Program-made: the position numbers and the translations under genes
Notes under the pieces: model-generated
Seen by the model: only the letters and a program-made list of their open reading frames with translations
Databases searched by the model: none
Told to the model about the DNA's origin: nothing
In this document: piece by piece, positions 48,476 through 64,000 of the stretch
How positions within the stretch are numbered: position 1 is the first letter of the stretch
Layout: each line of letters opens with the position of its first letter
From: Serratia rubidaea
GTDB lineage: Bacteria > Pseudomonadota > Gammaproteobacteria > Enterobacterales > Enterobacteriaceae
Reading direction: 5' to 3'
Assembly: GCA_901472405.1 (NCBI GenBank)
Contig: LR590463.1
Coordinates: forward strand, 1,550,001 to 1,614,000
DNA: 64,000 bases

Positions 48476-49852
48476 TTGATTCGATTTCCATGGAAGGCGG
48501 TCGGCCTGGCGGCCGGCCCCTTATTACTGGCGATGTCTGCGCCAGCCCATGCATTGGGAATATTAGACGCCTATGCGTTAGCGCTTGAGAAGGACCCGAC
48601 CTATCAGGCGGCATTGAAGGAGAAACAGGCCGGAGACGAGAACGAAAAGATCGGCCGGGCCGGGCTGCTGCCGCAGGTGTCGTTGAGCTATCAAAATGCG
48701 CCTCGTAACTGGCAGACGCAAAAGTATCAGCAGTCGGATATTTTTGGCCGGGTGTCAGATGTCACCAAGCGTCAGCAGTACCGCAGTTATGCCGGCTCGG
48801 TTACCCTGACGCAGGCGCTGTTCGACTATGAGGCCTACGCGCGCTACAAGGCCGGCATTGCGCAGACGTTGGTATCGGATGAACGCTACCGCGGCAAGCT
48901 GTTCGATCTGGCGGTCAGGGTTATCTCGGCGTATGTGGAAGTGGCGTACGCCAAGGATCAGATTGCGTTGGCGGTGGCGCAGAAGAATGCCTATCAGGAG
49001 CAACTGGCGTTAAACGATCGCTTGCTTGCCGCCGGTGAGGGCACGGTAACCGACCTGTCTGAAACCCAGGCGCGTTACAGCCTGGCGGTGGCGCAGGAGA
49101 TTGAAGCGCGCGATGCGCTGGACTCCGCCCAGCGGGATTTGGAAGTGATTATCGGCGTACCGTTGGAACAGCTGGACAGTCTGCAAATTCTTAAACCCGG
49201 CAAGTTCAACGTGGTTCCCCTGAGCCCGTCAAAATTTGAGGACTGGCAGAAGCTGGCGCTGAAGAATAATCCCGAGCTGGCGGCGTCGCGCCATGGCGTC
49301 GAGGCGGCCAAGTATGACGTGGAGCGTAATCGCGCCGGCTTTATGCCGCAGGTGCAGCTGTATGCATCGCATTCGGAAAATGACTCCAGCAGCGATAACA
49401 CCATCAACCAAAAATACCGCACTGACAGTATCGGCCTGCGTGTCAGCATGTCGCTTTACTCCGGCGGCGGGGTTGCGGCCTCGACGCGTCAGGCGGCGGC
49501 CCGCTATGGGCAGGCGATGTATGAGATGGATGCGCAGGTGGGGACAACACTTAATGATCTGCGTAAGCAATACAATCTGTGTATCAGCAGCCGTGCGAAG
49601 CTGGCGGCCTACGAGCTGGCGGTGAAGTCGGCCACCACGCAGGTTGAAGCCACGCGCAAAAGCGTGCTGGCCGGGCAGCGCGTCAACGTTGACGTTCTGA
49701 ACGCCGAACAGCAGCTGTACTCCGCCCAGCGCGATCTCGCCTCGGCAAAATATACCTACATCAAGTCCTGGATTTCGCTGTTGAGCGATTCTGGCACCTT
49801 CGATGAGAAAGATATCAAGCGCATTGCGCAGTACTTTACCTACCAGTCCTAA
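48476..49852 (+). CDS. lipD: TolC-family outer-membrane channel of type I secretion, LipD/PrtF family
   Basis: A 458-residue outer-membrane factor completing the exporter. The signal peptide ends at MSAPAHA-LG. Two OEP repeats follow, the first with TLTQALFDYEAYARYKAG and the second with LRVSMSLYSGGGVAASTRQAA, the Gly-Gly turn typical of TolC-like proteins. LAGQRVNVDVLNAEQQLYSAQRDL lies in the C-terminal helix. The start appears to be TTG with GAGGAA upstream; no ATG gives the signal peptide. It ends the three-gene transcript; no clear terminator is visible before galE. Confidence 0.9.
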   Translation: MIRFPWKAVGLAAGPLLLAMSAPAHALGILDAYALALEKDPTYQAALKEKQAGDENEKIGRAGLLPQVSLSYQNAPRNWQTQKYQQSDIFGRVSDVTKRQQYRSYAGSVTLTQALFDYEAYARYKAGIAQTLVSDERYRGKLFDLAVRVISAYVEVAYAKDQIALAVAQKNAYQEQLALNDRLLAAGEGTVTDLSETQARYSLAVAQEIEARDALDSAQRDLEVIIGVPLEQLDSLQILKPGKFNVVPLSPSKFEDWQKLALKNNPELAASRHGVEAAKYDVERNRAGFMPQVQLYASHSENDSSSDNTINQKYRTDSIGLRVSMSLYSGGGVAASTRQAAARYGQAMYEMDAQVGTTLNDLRKQYNLCISSRAKLAAYELAVKSATTQVEATRKSVLAGQRVNVDVLNAEQQLYSAQRDLASAKYTYIKSWISLLSDSGTFDEKDIKRIAQYFTYQS

Positions 49853-50050
49853 TCCCTATCCGAATGGCCAGGCGAACCTTGATCTGGTCATTCGGTCTTA
49901 TCTGAAAACTTTCCCGAGTCACGGTATAAAAGGTTATAGTAATGGCCGATTTCAAACGTGGTTTGCTGTTAAAAGAGTTTATCGGGTGTAAAGTAGCAGC
50001 CGTACACCTATAGTTTGGCGTTGTTAAGCAGCGCATATTAAGGAGCGATT

Positions 50051-51040
50051 ATGGCGATTTTGGTTACCGGTGGTGCAGGTTACATTGGTTCGCACACGGT
50101 TTTGGCACTGCTTGAGCGGGGGGAAGAGGTTGTTGTCCTAGACAATCTGTCCAATTCATCAGAAGAGTCCTTGCATCGTGTCGAACAACTGACCGGCAAG
50201 AGCGCTGTGTTCTATCAAGGTGATATTCTTGATGAACAATGCCTCAAACGTATCTTCGATGCCCATCAAATCACCTCCGTTATCCATTTCGCCGGCCTGA
50301 AAGCTGTCGGCGAGTCGACGCGCAAACCGTTAGAGTACTATCAGAACAACGTAGCCGGCACTTTGGTGCTGCTGCAGGCGATGCGAGACGCCGGCGTACG
50401 CCAGTTTATTTTCAGCTCCTCGGCAACGGTGTATGGTACCCCTGAACACACTCCTCTGGTCGAGACCTCGCGCGTGGGGGGGACAACTAACCCATACGGC
50501 ACCTCGAAACTGATGGTTGAACAGATCCTGCAAGATTTCGCCGCAGCAGAGCCTCAGTTCGCGATCACGGCATTGCGCTATTTCAACCCTGTCGGCGCCC
50601 ATGAGTCTGGCATGATTGGCGAAGATCCTAACGGGATCCCCAATAATCTTTTACCTTATATTGCTCAGGTCGCCATTGGCAAATTGGAGCAACTGTCTGT
50701 CTTTGGTGATGACTACCCCACCGCAGACGGAACCGGCGTACGTGATTATATTCATGTTATGGATCTGGCCGAGGGGCATCTCAAGGCTATCGACCATATT
50801 ACCGAAGGGTTCACCGTATACAATTTAGGCACGGGGAAAGGCTATTCGGTATTGGAAATGGTTGCCGCATTTGAAGAGGCATCAGGACGAAAAGTAGCTT
50901 ACCAGATTGTCCCTCGCCGCCCTGGCGACATTGCCGAATGCTGGTCTGACCCTGCACTGGCTGCTGAAAAGTTAGATTGGCGCGCCAAACGCAACCTTGA
51001 TGAAATGATGCATGACGCCTGGAATTGGCAAAAAAAATAA
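50051..51040 (+). CDS. galE: UDP-glucose/UDP-N-acetylglucosamine 4-epimerase
   Basis: Interconverts UDP-glucose and UDP-galactose (possibly also the N-acetyl forms). The 329-residue SDR enzyme has [41 protein letters not shown], Tyr-Lys in [31 protein letters not shown], and [17 protein letters not shown]. It is slightly shorter than E. coli GalE (338). The 198-base upstream gap holds a small hairpin (GGTGTA / TACACC, 49985-50008) and AT-rich promoter-like sequence. An AGGAG supports the start. It lies between two polysaccharide clusters and could feed UDP-galactose to both. Confidence 0.93.
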   Translation: MAILVTGGAGYIGSHTVLALLERGEEVVVLDNLSNSSEESLHRVEQLTGKSAVFYQGDILDEQCLKRIFDAHQITSVIHFAGLKAVGESTRKPLEYYQNNVAGTLVLLQAMRDAGVRQFIFSSSATVYGTPEHTPLVETSRVGGTTNPYGTSKLMVEQILQDFAAAEPQFAITALRYFNPVGAHESGMIGEDPNGIPNNLLPYIAQVAIGKLEQLSVFGDDYPTADGTGVRDYIHVMDLAEGHLKAIDHITEGFTVYNLGTGKGYSVLEMVAAFEEASGRKVAYQIVPRRPGDIAECWSDPALAAEKLDWRAKRNLDEMMHDAWNWQKK

Positions 51041-51070
51041 TCCTCAGGGTTATAAAAAATAACAGCGATT

Positions 51071-51097
51071 AAAAAAGCCAGCATTGCTGGCTTTTTT
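51071..51097. terminator. bidirectional terminator between galE and the opposite-strand cluster
   Basis: AAAAAAGCCAGC, a three-base ATT loop, then GCTGGCTTTTTT: a symmetrical stem with A and T runs at both ends, suited to ending transcripts from both converging genes. Confidence 0.95.
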
Positions 51098-51119
51098 AGG
51101 TCTCTCAATCTTTGAATGT

Positions 51120-52247
51120 CTACCGTAAGTCCAGGATTTCCAGTAAGCGCGAGTTGACCTTTTCAGCATCGAAATTACTTTGTGCGATCTGATAGCTGGC
51201 CTGGCCCATCTCAATAATTTTTTGTGGGTTTTCTATAAAGCTGATCATCTTCTCAACCAAGGCATCAGAGGACCAGCGTTCGACTAAAAAGCCGTTCACA
51301 CCTTGTACTACCGTTTGGCGGCAGCCGGGAACATCGCTGCTGAGTACGGCGCGTCCCATGGCCATTGCTTCTTGCGTACTGCGCGGCAACCCTTCGCGGT
51401 AAGAGGGCAGTACGAATACGCTGGCTTTAGCTATCCATGAGGGGACATCATTTACATGGCCCGGGTAATTAATTACGTCATCTTTGATCAGTTGGGCCAG
51501 GTGCTGTTCCGTGAGACTGCCCGGGTTATGCGTATCCACCGCGCCTAACATGTAGAATTGAACGTCAGGGTAACGTTGCTTTACTTTTTTTGCTGCGGTT
51601 ACATATTCATAAACGCCTTTTTCGACTAACAGGCGGGCAATGAAGATAAAGGAAACGGGGTCTACGGGCGGCACAGAAAAAGGATAGTCTGCTAAATTTA
51701 GCCCGATCCCGCCTAAAACATGCACCTTTTTAACTTTGACGCCTGATTTTTCCATCAAATCATGGCGATCGTCCGGATTTAAAACGATCAATGCGTCAAG
51801 TTTAGGGAAGGCAAAGCGATACAGCGCGATCTGGATTTTCTTCAGCAGTTTTACCTTCAGGCTGACGCCTTCCGGTTTCTCGGTAAATAGATAGCCCAGT
51901 CCTTCAAGCATCGCATAGCGTTTTTTGACGCCGGCCAGTGATGCCGCCAGCGTACCGAAGATACAAGGCTTGGAAAAATAGGAAAAGACAAGGTCGGGAT
52001 TGAGCTCTTTAAGGAGTTTGCTCAGCGCAATGGTGTCAATAATATCACGTATCGGGTTCAACCCGGTACGACTGAAACGATAATCTACCGGGATTGCACC
52101 TAACGCTTTAACCTGGGCGCGCGTGGTCGCATCATAATTCAGGGCTAATGCATACACCGTATGCCCCTGCTGATGAAGAGACTTGATCATATCGGCACGG
52201 AAGCCGACAACGCAGTTTGCTGTGGTGCCTATCAATACGATTTTCAT
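51120..52247 (-). CDS. GT4 glycosyltransferase
   Basis: A 375-residue GT-B fold enzyme of family 4. N-terminal IVLIGTTANCVVGFRADMIK and SLHQQGHTVYALALNYD, middle LEGLGYLFTEKPEG, and C-terminal donor domain with FIARLLVEKGVYEYVTAAK, then the family motif with its Glu in SYREGLPRSTQEAMAMGRAV. This arrangement is common in O-antigen transferases using UDP-GalNAc, fucosamine or similar sugars; the donor cannot be named. It is the last gene of the five-gene minus-strand cluster, 27 bases after the next GT4. Confidence 0.87.
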   Translation of the reverse strand: MKIVLIGTTANCVVGFRADMIKSLHQQGHTVYALALNYDATTRAQVKALGAIPVDYRFSRTGLNPIRDIIDTIALSKLLKELNPDLVFSYFSKPCIFGTLAASLAGVKKRYAMLEGLGYLFTEKPEGVSLKVKLLKKIQIALYRFAFPKLDALIVLNPDDRHDLMEKSGVKVKKVHVLGGIGLNLADYPFSVPPVDPVSFIFIARLLVEKGVYEYVTAAKKVKQRYPDVQFYMLGAVDTHNPGSLTEQHLAQLIKDDVINYPGHVNDVPSWIAKASVFVLPSYREGLPRSTQEAMAMGRAVLSSDVPGCRQTVVQGVNGFLVERWSSDALVEKMISFIENPQKIIEMGQASYQIAQSNFDAEKVNSRLLEILDLR

Positions 52248-52274
52248 TTAAAACCTTATACCTAGCTCACTGAA

Positions 52275-53357
52275 TTATTTATTTTTTTTGTTTAATTCTG
52301 TGTAAATGTTTTCCCACTGGGTCACTATCTGGTTGAGAGAGAAGTTTTCCTGAATTTTTTTTCTCGCCCTGCAACCCATATCATAGCGGCTGGCTGGCGG
52401 CATTGCTTCAATCATTGCTAAAGCATTTGCCAGCGCCTGGGGATCTTTAATAGGAACAAGGAGACCTGCGGAACCATCGCTGCCAACAATTTCCCCAGGT
52501 CCGCCGCTGTCCGTTACAACCACGGGAAGCTGCGACGCCATGGCTTCGGCAACGACCAGTCCGTAGCCTTCCCACTCGGAAGACAGGACAAACCCGTCGA
52601 CCTGCCGGTACAACTCGTCGATATCATGACGCACCCCCAAAAATTCTACGCGGTTTTCCAAACCTAACTGGCTAACCTGCTCTTGCAATTGAGGTAATAA
52701 AGGCCCTTGTCCCGCAATCAGTAACCGGCTGTCGGGCAACAGACTAAACGCCGTCAGCATGGTGGGGTAATCTTTTTGTTCCATTAATCTGCCAACGGCC
52801 AGCCAGCGGAACGGTTTTGCCGGCGTGCGGGGCGCATCATCAGCATGAAATTTTTCCGTATCAATACCGTTAAAAATGGTTTGGGTATTGTGACGCGGGA
52901 AAACTTTTTCCTCAGTAAAGCGGCGAGTTGCCGCTGCACTGATGGTGGTATTCAGCTTGCTGAGAGGGTTGGTCAGCCGATAGGCCCAGTCGCGCAGCTT
53001 ACCGCCCTCTCGTGTGTTATGGGCAGTGCTGATAACGTGCAGCCCGGGAATGAATAAACGTGCTAAACGCGCGATGATATTGGCATGCACCATATGGCCG
53101 TGCAGGATATCCGGCGGTGACTGGCGCAGCATTTTTTTCAGCCGCCAAAGCGCCTGCGGCAGTTGTAATCCGGAGGTCATATCCAATGAATGTACGGGAA
53201 TGCCGGCTGATTCCAGGCGTTCTGTAAATGCGCGCGGCGGCGTCATCGAAATCAGCCTGACCTGGTGCCCGCGCTGAACCAAACGCTCGAGCAGGGCGAC
53301 AACCTGAAATTCTGCGCCGCCGATATCCAGACCGGTAATCACGTAATCTATACGCAT
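52275..53357 (-). CDS. GT4 glycosyltransferase
   Basis: A 360-residue family 4 transferase. DYVITGLDIGGAEFQVVALL is the acceptor-side glycine loop; HGHMVHANIIARLARLF and STAHNTREGGKLRD follow. Donor side: WLAVGRLMEQKDYPTMLTAF, AGQGPLLPQLQEQ, and the Glu-x7-Glu-type motif in SSEWEGYGLVVAEAMASQLP. Sugar specificity unknown. Seven bases separate it from the upstream GT2 gene, so they are one operon. Confidence 0.87.
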   Translation of the reverse strand: MRIDYVITGLDIGGAEFQVVALLERLVQRGHQVRLISMTPPRAFTERLESAGIPVHSLDMTSGLQLPQALWRLKKMLRQSPPDILHGHMVHANIIARLARLFIPGLHVISTAHNTREGGKLRDWAYRLTNPLSKLNTTISAAATRRFTEEKVFPRHNTQTIFNGIDTEKFHADDAPRTPAKPFRWLAVGRLMEQKDYPTMLTAFSLLPDSRLLIAGQGPLLPQLQEQVSQLGLENRVEFLGVRHDIDELYRQVDGFVLSSEWEGYGLVVAEAMASQLPVVVTDSGGPGEIVGSDGSAGLLVPIKDPQALANALAMIEAMPPASRYDMGCRARKKIQENFSLNQIVTQWENIYTELNKKNK

Positions 53358-53364
53358 GTCATTC

Positions 53365-54271
53365 TCATCCTTGCCGTTGGCGGTAAAACAAAAATAGCTT
53401 TTTAATCAACGGCTGCGGAAGCCAGCTGACTAACCAGAGCGCCGATTTCATTTTCTCTCCCAGCGGCGCCGTTGTTAAGTAGCTGCGTGCGGAACGACAC
53501 TGGTTATTGAGCATGCTATAGGTGATTCTGGCCAGACATACTCGTTGATACTCCGTTGGGTAGGCGGTCTGTAACTGAGCGCCAAATTCGGCCAGCGTGA
53601 TTTCTGCGAGCTGCTGATGGTCAGCGGCTTTCTTGATTTGCGAAGAGAAGTGGGTTAGCCGCTCCTGGGCATCATCATAGAGCGTAACCAAAATTTTAGA
53701 GAAGGTCGGGGATGCCGTAATCCATCGCCAGTTTCCACCAGAGAATATGTTCCCCGCCGGCCCGGTTGTTTGGATAACTCAGCATTGTCTGCAGAAAAAC
53801 ACGCCGATTAAAGATCGGTGCGAAGTCTCCGGTGATGCTTCCGCTCAGATAGTCATCGAAAGTAATGACGCGGTCATCGCCGGAAAGTTTGCCGTTTGTG
53901 CGAGCAAATTGCATAACCGGGTACTGCTGCAACTCAGGATCGGTCAAGTGGGACATCAAATGGGAAACCGCATCCGGCTCTAGCGTATCGTCATCATCAA
54001 GCATTAAGACCCAGGTAGAGTGAGCCAGGTTGAGTCCCTGCATGCGTGCCGGCCCCGGGCCGCCATTCACCGGCATGCGGTAGGTAACAACGTCCGTTTC
54101 CATAAATTTGGGAAGAGGGCACGGTGATGCATCATCAACAACGATGATTTCAATGTTGAAGTCGTCGCGACGCTGCTGAGCGACAGACGCTACCGCACGT
54201 TGGACAAGCTCCGGACGGTTATAAGTTGTGATGACTACGCTCAGATTAAACTGACTCAAGCTGGCTCCCAT
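53365..54271 (-). CDS. GT2 glycosyltransferase (one-base frameshift)
   Basis: A family 2 transferase of about 301 residues once corrected. LSVVITTYNRPELVQRAVAS and IIVVDDASPCPLPKF form the donor site, VNGGPGPARMQGLNLA follows, and LMLDDDDTLEPDAV carries the metal motif. An extra base at 53704-53705 breaks the frame after MDYGIPD; without it the protein continues FSKILVTLYDDAQERLTHF to the stop at 53365. A likely sequencing error. Start is uncertain: ATG at 54271 has no clear ribosome-binding site, and TTG codons at 54289 (upstream) and a few codons downstream are possible. The C-terminal 100 residues are helical and not catalytic. Confidence 0.82.
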
Positions 54272-54294
54272 TATTAGAGGAAATATCAAACTAA

Positions 54295-55518
54295 CTATTT
54301 GTTTTTATTTATAAAAAATATCATCAGTAGTACGAACATGGTGATTTCTGCACTCAGGAACGCAATCGTCATTCCCAGCCCGCCAAGCGTCGGAACTAAC
54401 AGGAAGGCCAGCAGGCAGATCATCATGATATTCACCATCATGACTCGACTTGCAACACGCTCCTTGCCTATCGGGATAAACCAGAGGATGGCGAGCGCCA
54501 TACTGCAGATTCGTAGCGGGACAATCCACACCAGAATTCTTAATAGTTCAATGGCATCCTGATAGCCTGGACCAAAGACGATATTCACTACCCAAGGAGC
54601 CAGCCAGACGGTCAGTAAGGCAAAAATAAGCGTCATGGCCGCCAAAGCCAAAAGGGTCAGACCAACAATTCTCTTGGCCGCATGTTTGGAATCCGACTGT
54701 ACCTTTACCAGATGGGGGAACGCGGCATTCAGCACCGGTGCCGCCAGGCCGCTGGCAGCCCGCACGAGTTTTTCTGCCGGTACAAAAGCACCGACGGCGC
54801 GCGCGCCACCTAACAATCCCAGCAAGGTAGAGGCTATCGACCCCATGATGCTTTGCGCACCTTTATAAAGGAAAAGCTCCCAGCTTTCCTTTATAACCTG
54901 TTTTGCTCCCGATAAGCTCACCGGAGCAAGGCCTGTCTTGCGGATCATTAATAGCGTCGGTACTAATGTATTAATGATTCCAACGGTTGCCTGAATGGTT
55001 AACACGCGTTGCGCATGTTGCGGGGCGGCAACCAGTATGACGGTGAGCAGGAGCCCGGTGCTGCGTAAAGCCAGGTCGAGCAATGCCGGGAAGATAAGCC
55101 TTTCAATGCCGACATAATACCAGAGAGGCGTGAAGCCGAAGGCCAGGATGAAAAGAGAGATCCACAGTAGCCAGTGCGAAGGTATAGCGGTGGCCCCAAC
55201 GCCAGAAAACATCAGCAGGGCGACAGCGATACTCACCACCAGGCTGAGAAACAGCTTGGCAGTGAGGACATTGGTCACCAGTTGCGCGATTTGACGCGGT
55301 TGATCCTTTATTTTTACCAGGCTGCGCGCTGCGCTGAAATTGAAACCGAACTCAACGAACACGGAGGCGGTCAAGGCGATGCCCAAGGCATAGAGCACCT
55401 GGCCATAGCTTTGTTGGCCAAGCGCCCGCGCCAACACGGGCAGCTCAATCAGGGGAATAAACAATCCCCCGATTTGCGCCAGCATTAACCAGAACGTATT
55501 ACTTGCGATGCGTGACAT
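54295..55518 (-). CDS. wzx: O-antigen-type flippase (Wzx, MOP superfamily)
   Basis: A 407-residue protein with about 12 helices. It opens RIASNTFWLMLAQIGGLFIP and ELPVLARALGQQSYGQVLYA; FVEFGFNFSAARSLVKIKDQ and WELFLYKGAQSIMGSIAST are typical of RfbX/Wzx flippases, and FVPAEKLVRAASGLAAPVLNA of the middle. It would flip an undecaprenyl-linked unit distinct from that handled by the WzxC-type protein at 39939-41420, to which it bears little likeness. It starts 20 bases before the end of the polymerase-like gene, so the two are coupled. Confidence 0.88.
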   Translation of the reverse strand: MSRIASNTFWLMLAQIGGLFIPLIELPVLARALGQQSYGQVLYALGIALTASVFVEFGFNFSAARSLVKIKDQPRQIAQLVTNVLTAKLFLSLVVSIAVALLMFSGVGATAIPSHWLLWISLFILAFGFTPLWYYVGIERLIFPALLDLALRSTGLLLTVILVAAPQHAQRVLTIQATVGIINTLVPTLLMIRKTGLAPVSLSGAKQVIKESWELFLYKGAQSIMGSIASTLLGLLGGARAVGAFVPAEKLVRAASGLAAPVLNAAFPHLVKVQSDSKHAAKRIVGLTLLALAAMTLIFALLTVWLAPWVVNIVFGPGYQDAIELLRILVWIVPLRICSMALAILWFIPIGKERVASRVMMVNIMMICLLAFLLVPTLGGLGMTIAFLSAEITMFVLLMIFFINKNK

Positions 55519-56861
55519 GAGTCATAACCAGCGTCATCGCGACCAGTACGATACCCCATTCGGTCAGCTCGTTACTTAACGGGTGGAAACATCCCATCAT
55601 GGTAAACAAGGCCAGGGCCGAGAGAGGAGCGAGCATCAGCTCAAAGCGCTCGATAAATGTTTCACGAGCTGCAAAAACAAATTTTAGGCCGGCACACAGC
55701 GGAGCCAGAATAATCAACAGGTAGCCGATAAAGGAAAGCACGCCCTCATCCGCCAGGAGCTGTACATAAGTCATATGTATCACGCTGGTGACATCATTAT
55801 CGGCCACCCGAGTTGCGCCAAAGCCTCCGCCCCAAGGGAAAGTCACAACCGCTTTATGCCAACCGGCCTGAATCATCTCCAAACGGGTAGTGTTATCGCC
55901 TTTGATCAGACGATCCGCCGTAGCATCCTCTTTTGGCGTAGAGAGTGCTTTTTTTACCGTATCACCAAGGTTATCCATGATGATTTCGGCCGTACTGTCG
56001 TTACTCTCTGATGTATCGTTGGATGCCGGCTCATTAACGTCCTTCTTCTCGGTCATTAATTCAACGATCAGCGGGTCATATTTACCCCATACCCAGCCCA
56101 CCAGCGTTGGCTGCAGCACGGTGAAAGAAAAGAGAGTGATAAGCAGGAAGGACGATATGGCCTTTAATGCCTCTGCCAGGGATTTTGGCGAACAGGGCAA
56201 CCACCGCCAGCGCGCACCAGACCAGCGCCATCCAAAGCATGGATGTACGGCTGCCGTCGAGCGCCATAATCAAAATTGCGCAGAAGGCTAATAACAGGTT
56301 GCGCCAGCTGGTGTTTTTCAGACAACGCCAGGCAATGAAAGGCCATGCATAAGCGCCGGCTTTCCAGATAACGCCCGGCCAGCTGGCTAACCACCCCATA
56401 CGGCCATCGCCGAGTACCAGCAAATAGTCGGTCTGTCGCAACACGGCGAAAACCAACAGCGGGAGCAGGGAAACGATCAGCGAAACATTCAACGCCTTTT
56501 CCAGTAGCGCTGGCGTCAACGGCGAGATCAGCAGCAGTGACAAGAGGACGATAACGAACAGCAGGTATTTTACTACGGTGTATAAGCCTGTACCGTCGTT
56601 CATTAAGGCAGCGATAAAGATACCTGCGATAAACAGCACCCAACCGGCCAGCATCCATTTATAGTGTTTCAGGATGCTTAATCGTGTGCTAAGTAATTCC
56701 TTGAGAGAACTCTGAGTACTTGTCAATGAGGTTACCGTAGCAACGCCAAGGAGTAATAACAGAATTAGCCAATTAAGGTTGCCGCCGATGTAGACTTTAA
56801 CAGTGCCCAGCATTGCTAACACAATGAAAAGTAATGTAAAAATACTGGAAATTGAGCGCAC
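55499..56861 (-). CDS. O-antigen polymerase/ligase-like membrane protein (one-base frameshift)
   Basis: About 453 residues once corrected, with 10-12 hydrophobic segments and one large loop (~residues 265-350). The loop contains PKEDATADRLIKGDNTTRLEMI and then FPWGGGFGATRVADNDVTS, a pattern of the Wzy_C / O-antigen ligase (WaaL) superfamily. Wzy and WaaL cannot be told apart by sequence alone; place as first gene of a Wzx and transferase cluster favours Wzy. An extra base at 56161-56162 breaks the frame after KIPGRGIK, where AISSFLLITLFSFTVLQ is expected. A likely sequencing error. It is the only polymerase-like gene in the window. Confidence 0.8.
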
Positions 56862-57152
56862 TTTCCTATCCCTAATTATTATAAACCGCTGAATTGTACA
56901 GTATCTTCAGGGGGTATCAATAGGGCTTTATCTGCATGTCTGTAATATAAGCAATCCTTTTTTTGCTAGGATTATTCCTATAATTTTTATTTTGTAATAA
57001 TAATCACGTTGTATGTCAGGGTGTTGTTACTCTTTATCTATCGCACCAATCACTACCCACCACCCGCAAACCTGAGTTAACATGTGGGCCACATCACAAA
57101 ACCTGTTAGCCGAGAGCTGTTAGCAGGGGTACCTTCAGACAGGAGTGACTAA
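56862..57152. promoter_or_regulatory. divergent promoter region between the minus-strand cluster and gnd
   Basis: This 291-base region is strongly AT-rich in its left 150 bases, where promoters for the leftward cluster should lie. It is more mixed to the right, ahead of gnd. No JUMPStart/ops sequence was found on either strand, unlike the EPS leader. An AGACAGGAG ribosome-binding site precedes gnd. No gene seen. Confidence 0.6.
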
Positions 57153-58559
<1,407 letters not shown>

Positions 58560-58573
58560 GCGTCGTTCTTGCT

Positions 58574-58635
58574 GCCGGCGCATTGTGCGCCGGCTGAAAA
58601 AAAGCCGCAGCGGTTAACCCCCTGCGGCTTTTTCT
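58574..58635 (+). terminator. double hairpin terminator after gnd
   Basis: First GCCGGCGCA / TGCGCCGGC with a TTG loop (58574-58594), then AAAAAAGCCGCAG paired with CTGCGGCTTTTTCT (to 58635). The second has A and T runs on its two sides and can serve both gnd and the converging hisIE. Confidence 0.9.
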
Positions 58636-58655
58636 TTATCTGGCCTGCGGCAGGC

Positions 58656-59263
58656 TTATTTCGCGTGACGCTCGCGCAGCCGGCCGATCACCGTGCTCAG
58701 ATCCAACTGCTGGTCCTGCAGCAGCACCAGCAGGTGATAAATCAGATCCGACGCCTCGTTGGTCAGCTCCTCGCGGTCATTCACGGTTGCCGCCAGCGCG
58801 GTCTCCACGCCTTCTTCCCCCACTTTCTGCGCGATGCGCTTGGTGCCGCTGGCGTACAGGCTGGCGGTATATGAACTCTGCGGGTCGGCGTTCTTGCGCG
58901 CCGCCAGCAGCTGTTCCAGTTGGTACAGGAAGGTCCAGTCGCTGGCCGCCGGGTGGAAGCAGCTGCTGTTGCCCAGGTGGCAGGTCGGGCCGATAGGCTG
59001 CGCCAGAATCAGCAGCGTATCGTTATCGCAGTCCGGCGTGATGCTGACCACGTTGAGGAAATGCCCGGAGCTTTCCCCTTTGGTCCACAGGCGCTGTTTG
59101 GTGCGGGAGTAAAAGGTCACCTTGCCGCTGCTCTCGGTGGTGGCCAGCGCTTCCTGGTTCATATAGCCCAGCATCAGCACTTCGCCGGAAACGGCGTGCT
59201 GAACGATAACCGGCATCAGGTTATCGGTTTTTTCCCAGTCCAGCCGGGCTTTCTGTTGTTCGG

Positions 59264-59270
<7 letters not shown>
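58656..59270 (-). CDS. hisI: bifunctional phosphoribosyl-AMP cyclohydrolase / phosphoribosyl-ATP pyrophosphatase
   Basis: Carries out steps 2 and 3 of histidine synthesis. The 204-residue fusion has the HisI part first: [21 protein letters not shown], the zinc and magnesium residues in [21 protein letters not shown], and [10 protein letters not shown]. The HisE part then carries [21 protein letters not shown] followed by the helix with Glu-x2-Glu-type residues [20 protein letters not shown]. It is the last gene of the his operon and overlaps hisF by seven bases. Confidence 0.97.

Positions 59271-64000
<4,730 letters not shown>

Noticed and set aside
49853..50050. A second JUMPStart element before galE
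   Set aside because: The small hairpin at 49985-50008 is present, but there is no GGCGGTAGCGTG or similar core.

Overview
The window is a stretch of enterobacterial chromosome that looks like Serratia (S. marcescens or a close relative). The housekeeping proteins (FolE, MetG, Mrp, Dcd, AsmA, YegH, Gnd, HisIEFAHBCD) read like close E. coli homologues. The core genes are visibly GC-rich with G/C-rich third positions, and a lipase/protease-type type I exporter (LipBCD) is present. No tRNA, rRNA, insertion sequence, prophage or CRISPR array was seen.

Layout. Positions 1-8.9 kb hold an MFS fragment, folE, then a cassette of TAXI-TRAP transporter, GntR-FCD regulator and L-2-hydroxyglutarate oxidase (lhgO) lying between folE and yeiB, followed by sanA. 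Positions 9-25.2 kb are mostly core genes: maeA, cdd, yohK-yohJ, a YdeE-like MFS gene, metG, mrp, a PAP2 phosphatase, udk, dcd, asmA, dcuC and yegH.

Positions 25.2-45.1 kb are a Wzy-type exopolysaccharide locus. An untranslated leader with a JUMPStart/ops (RfaH) element precedes galU and galF. Next come wza-wzb-wzc, an attenuator-like hairpin, four GT2 glycosyltransferases, wcaJ, rfbBACD (dTDP-L-rhamnose), a wzxC-type flippase, a pyruvyl transferase and a secreted TIM-barrel-type glycoside hydrolase. The locus predicts a polymer begun with glucose-1-phosphate, containing rhamnose and pyruvate ketals, but it has no wzy of its own. Positions 45.3-49.9 kb hold lipBCD with no cargo gene, followed by galE.

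Positions 51.1-56.9 kb are a five-gene, opposite-strand cluster: polymerase/ligase-like gene, flippase, one GT2 and two GT4 enzymes. It resembles an O-antigen locus stripped of nucleotide-sugar genes and sits directly before gnd. Positions 57-64 kb hold gnd and the distal his operon (hisIE to a partial hisD).

Quality caveat. Twelve genes carry one or two single-base indels (about 15 in total), mostly an extra base in a short homopolymer. They include metG, which is essential, with two. Translation resumes perfectly after each shift, so I read them as probable base-calling errors and annotate these genes as full-length CDS spanning both frames, with the indel positions given.
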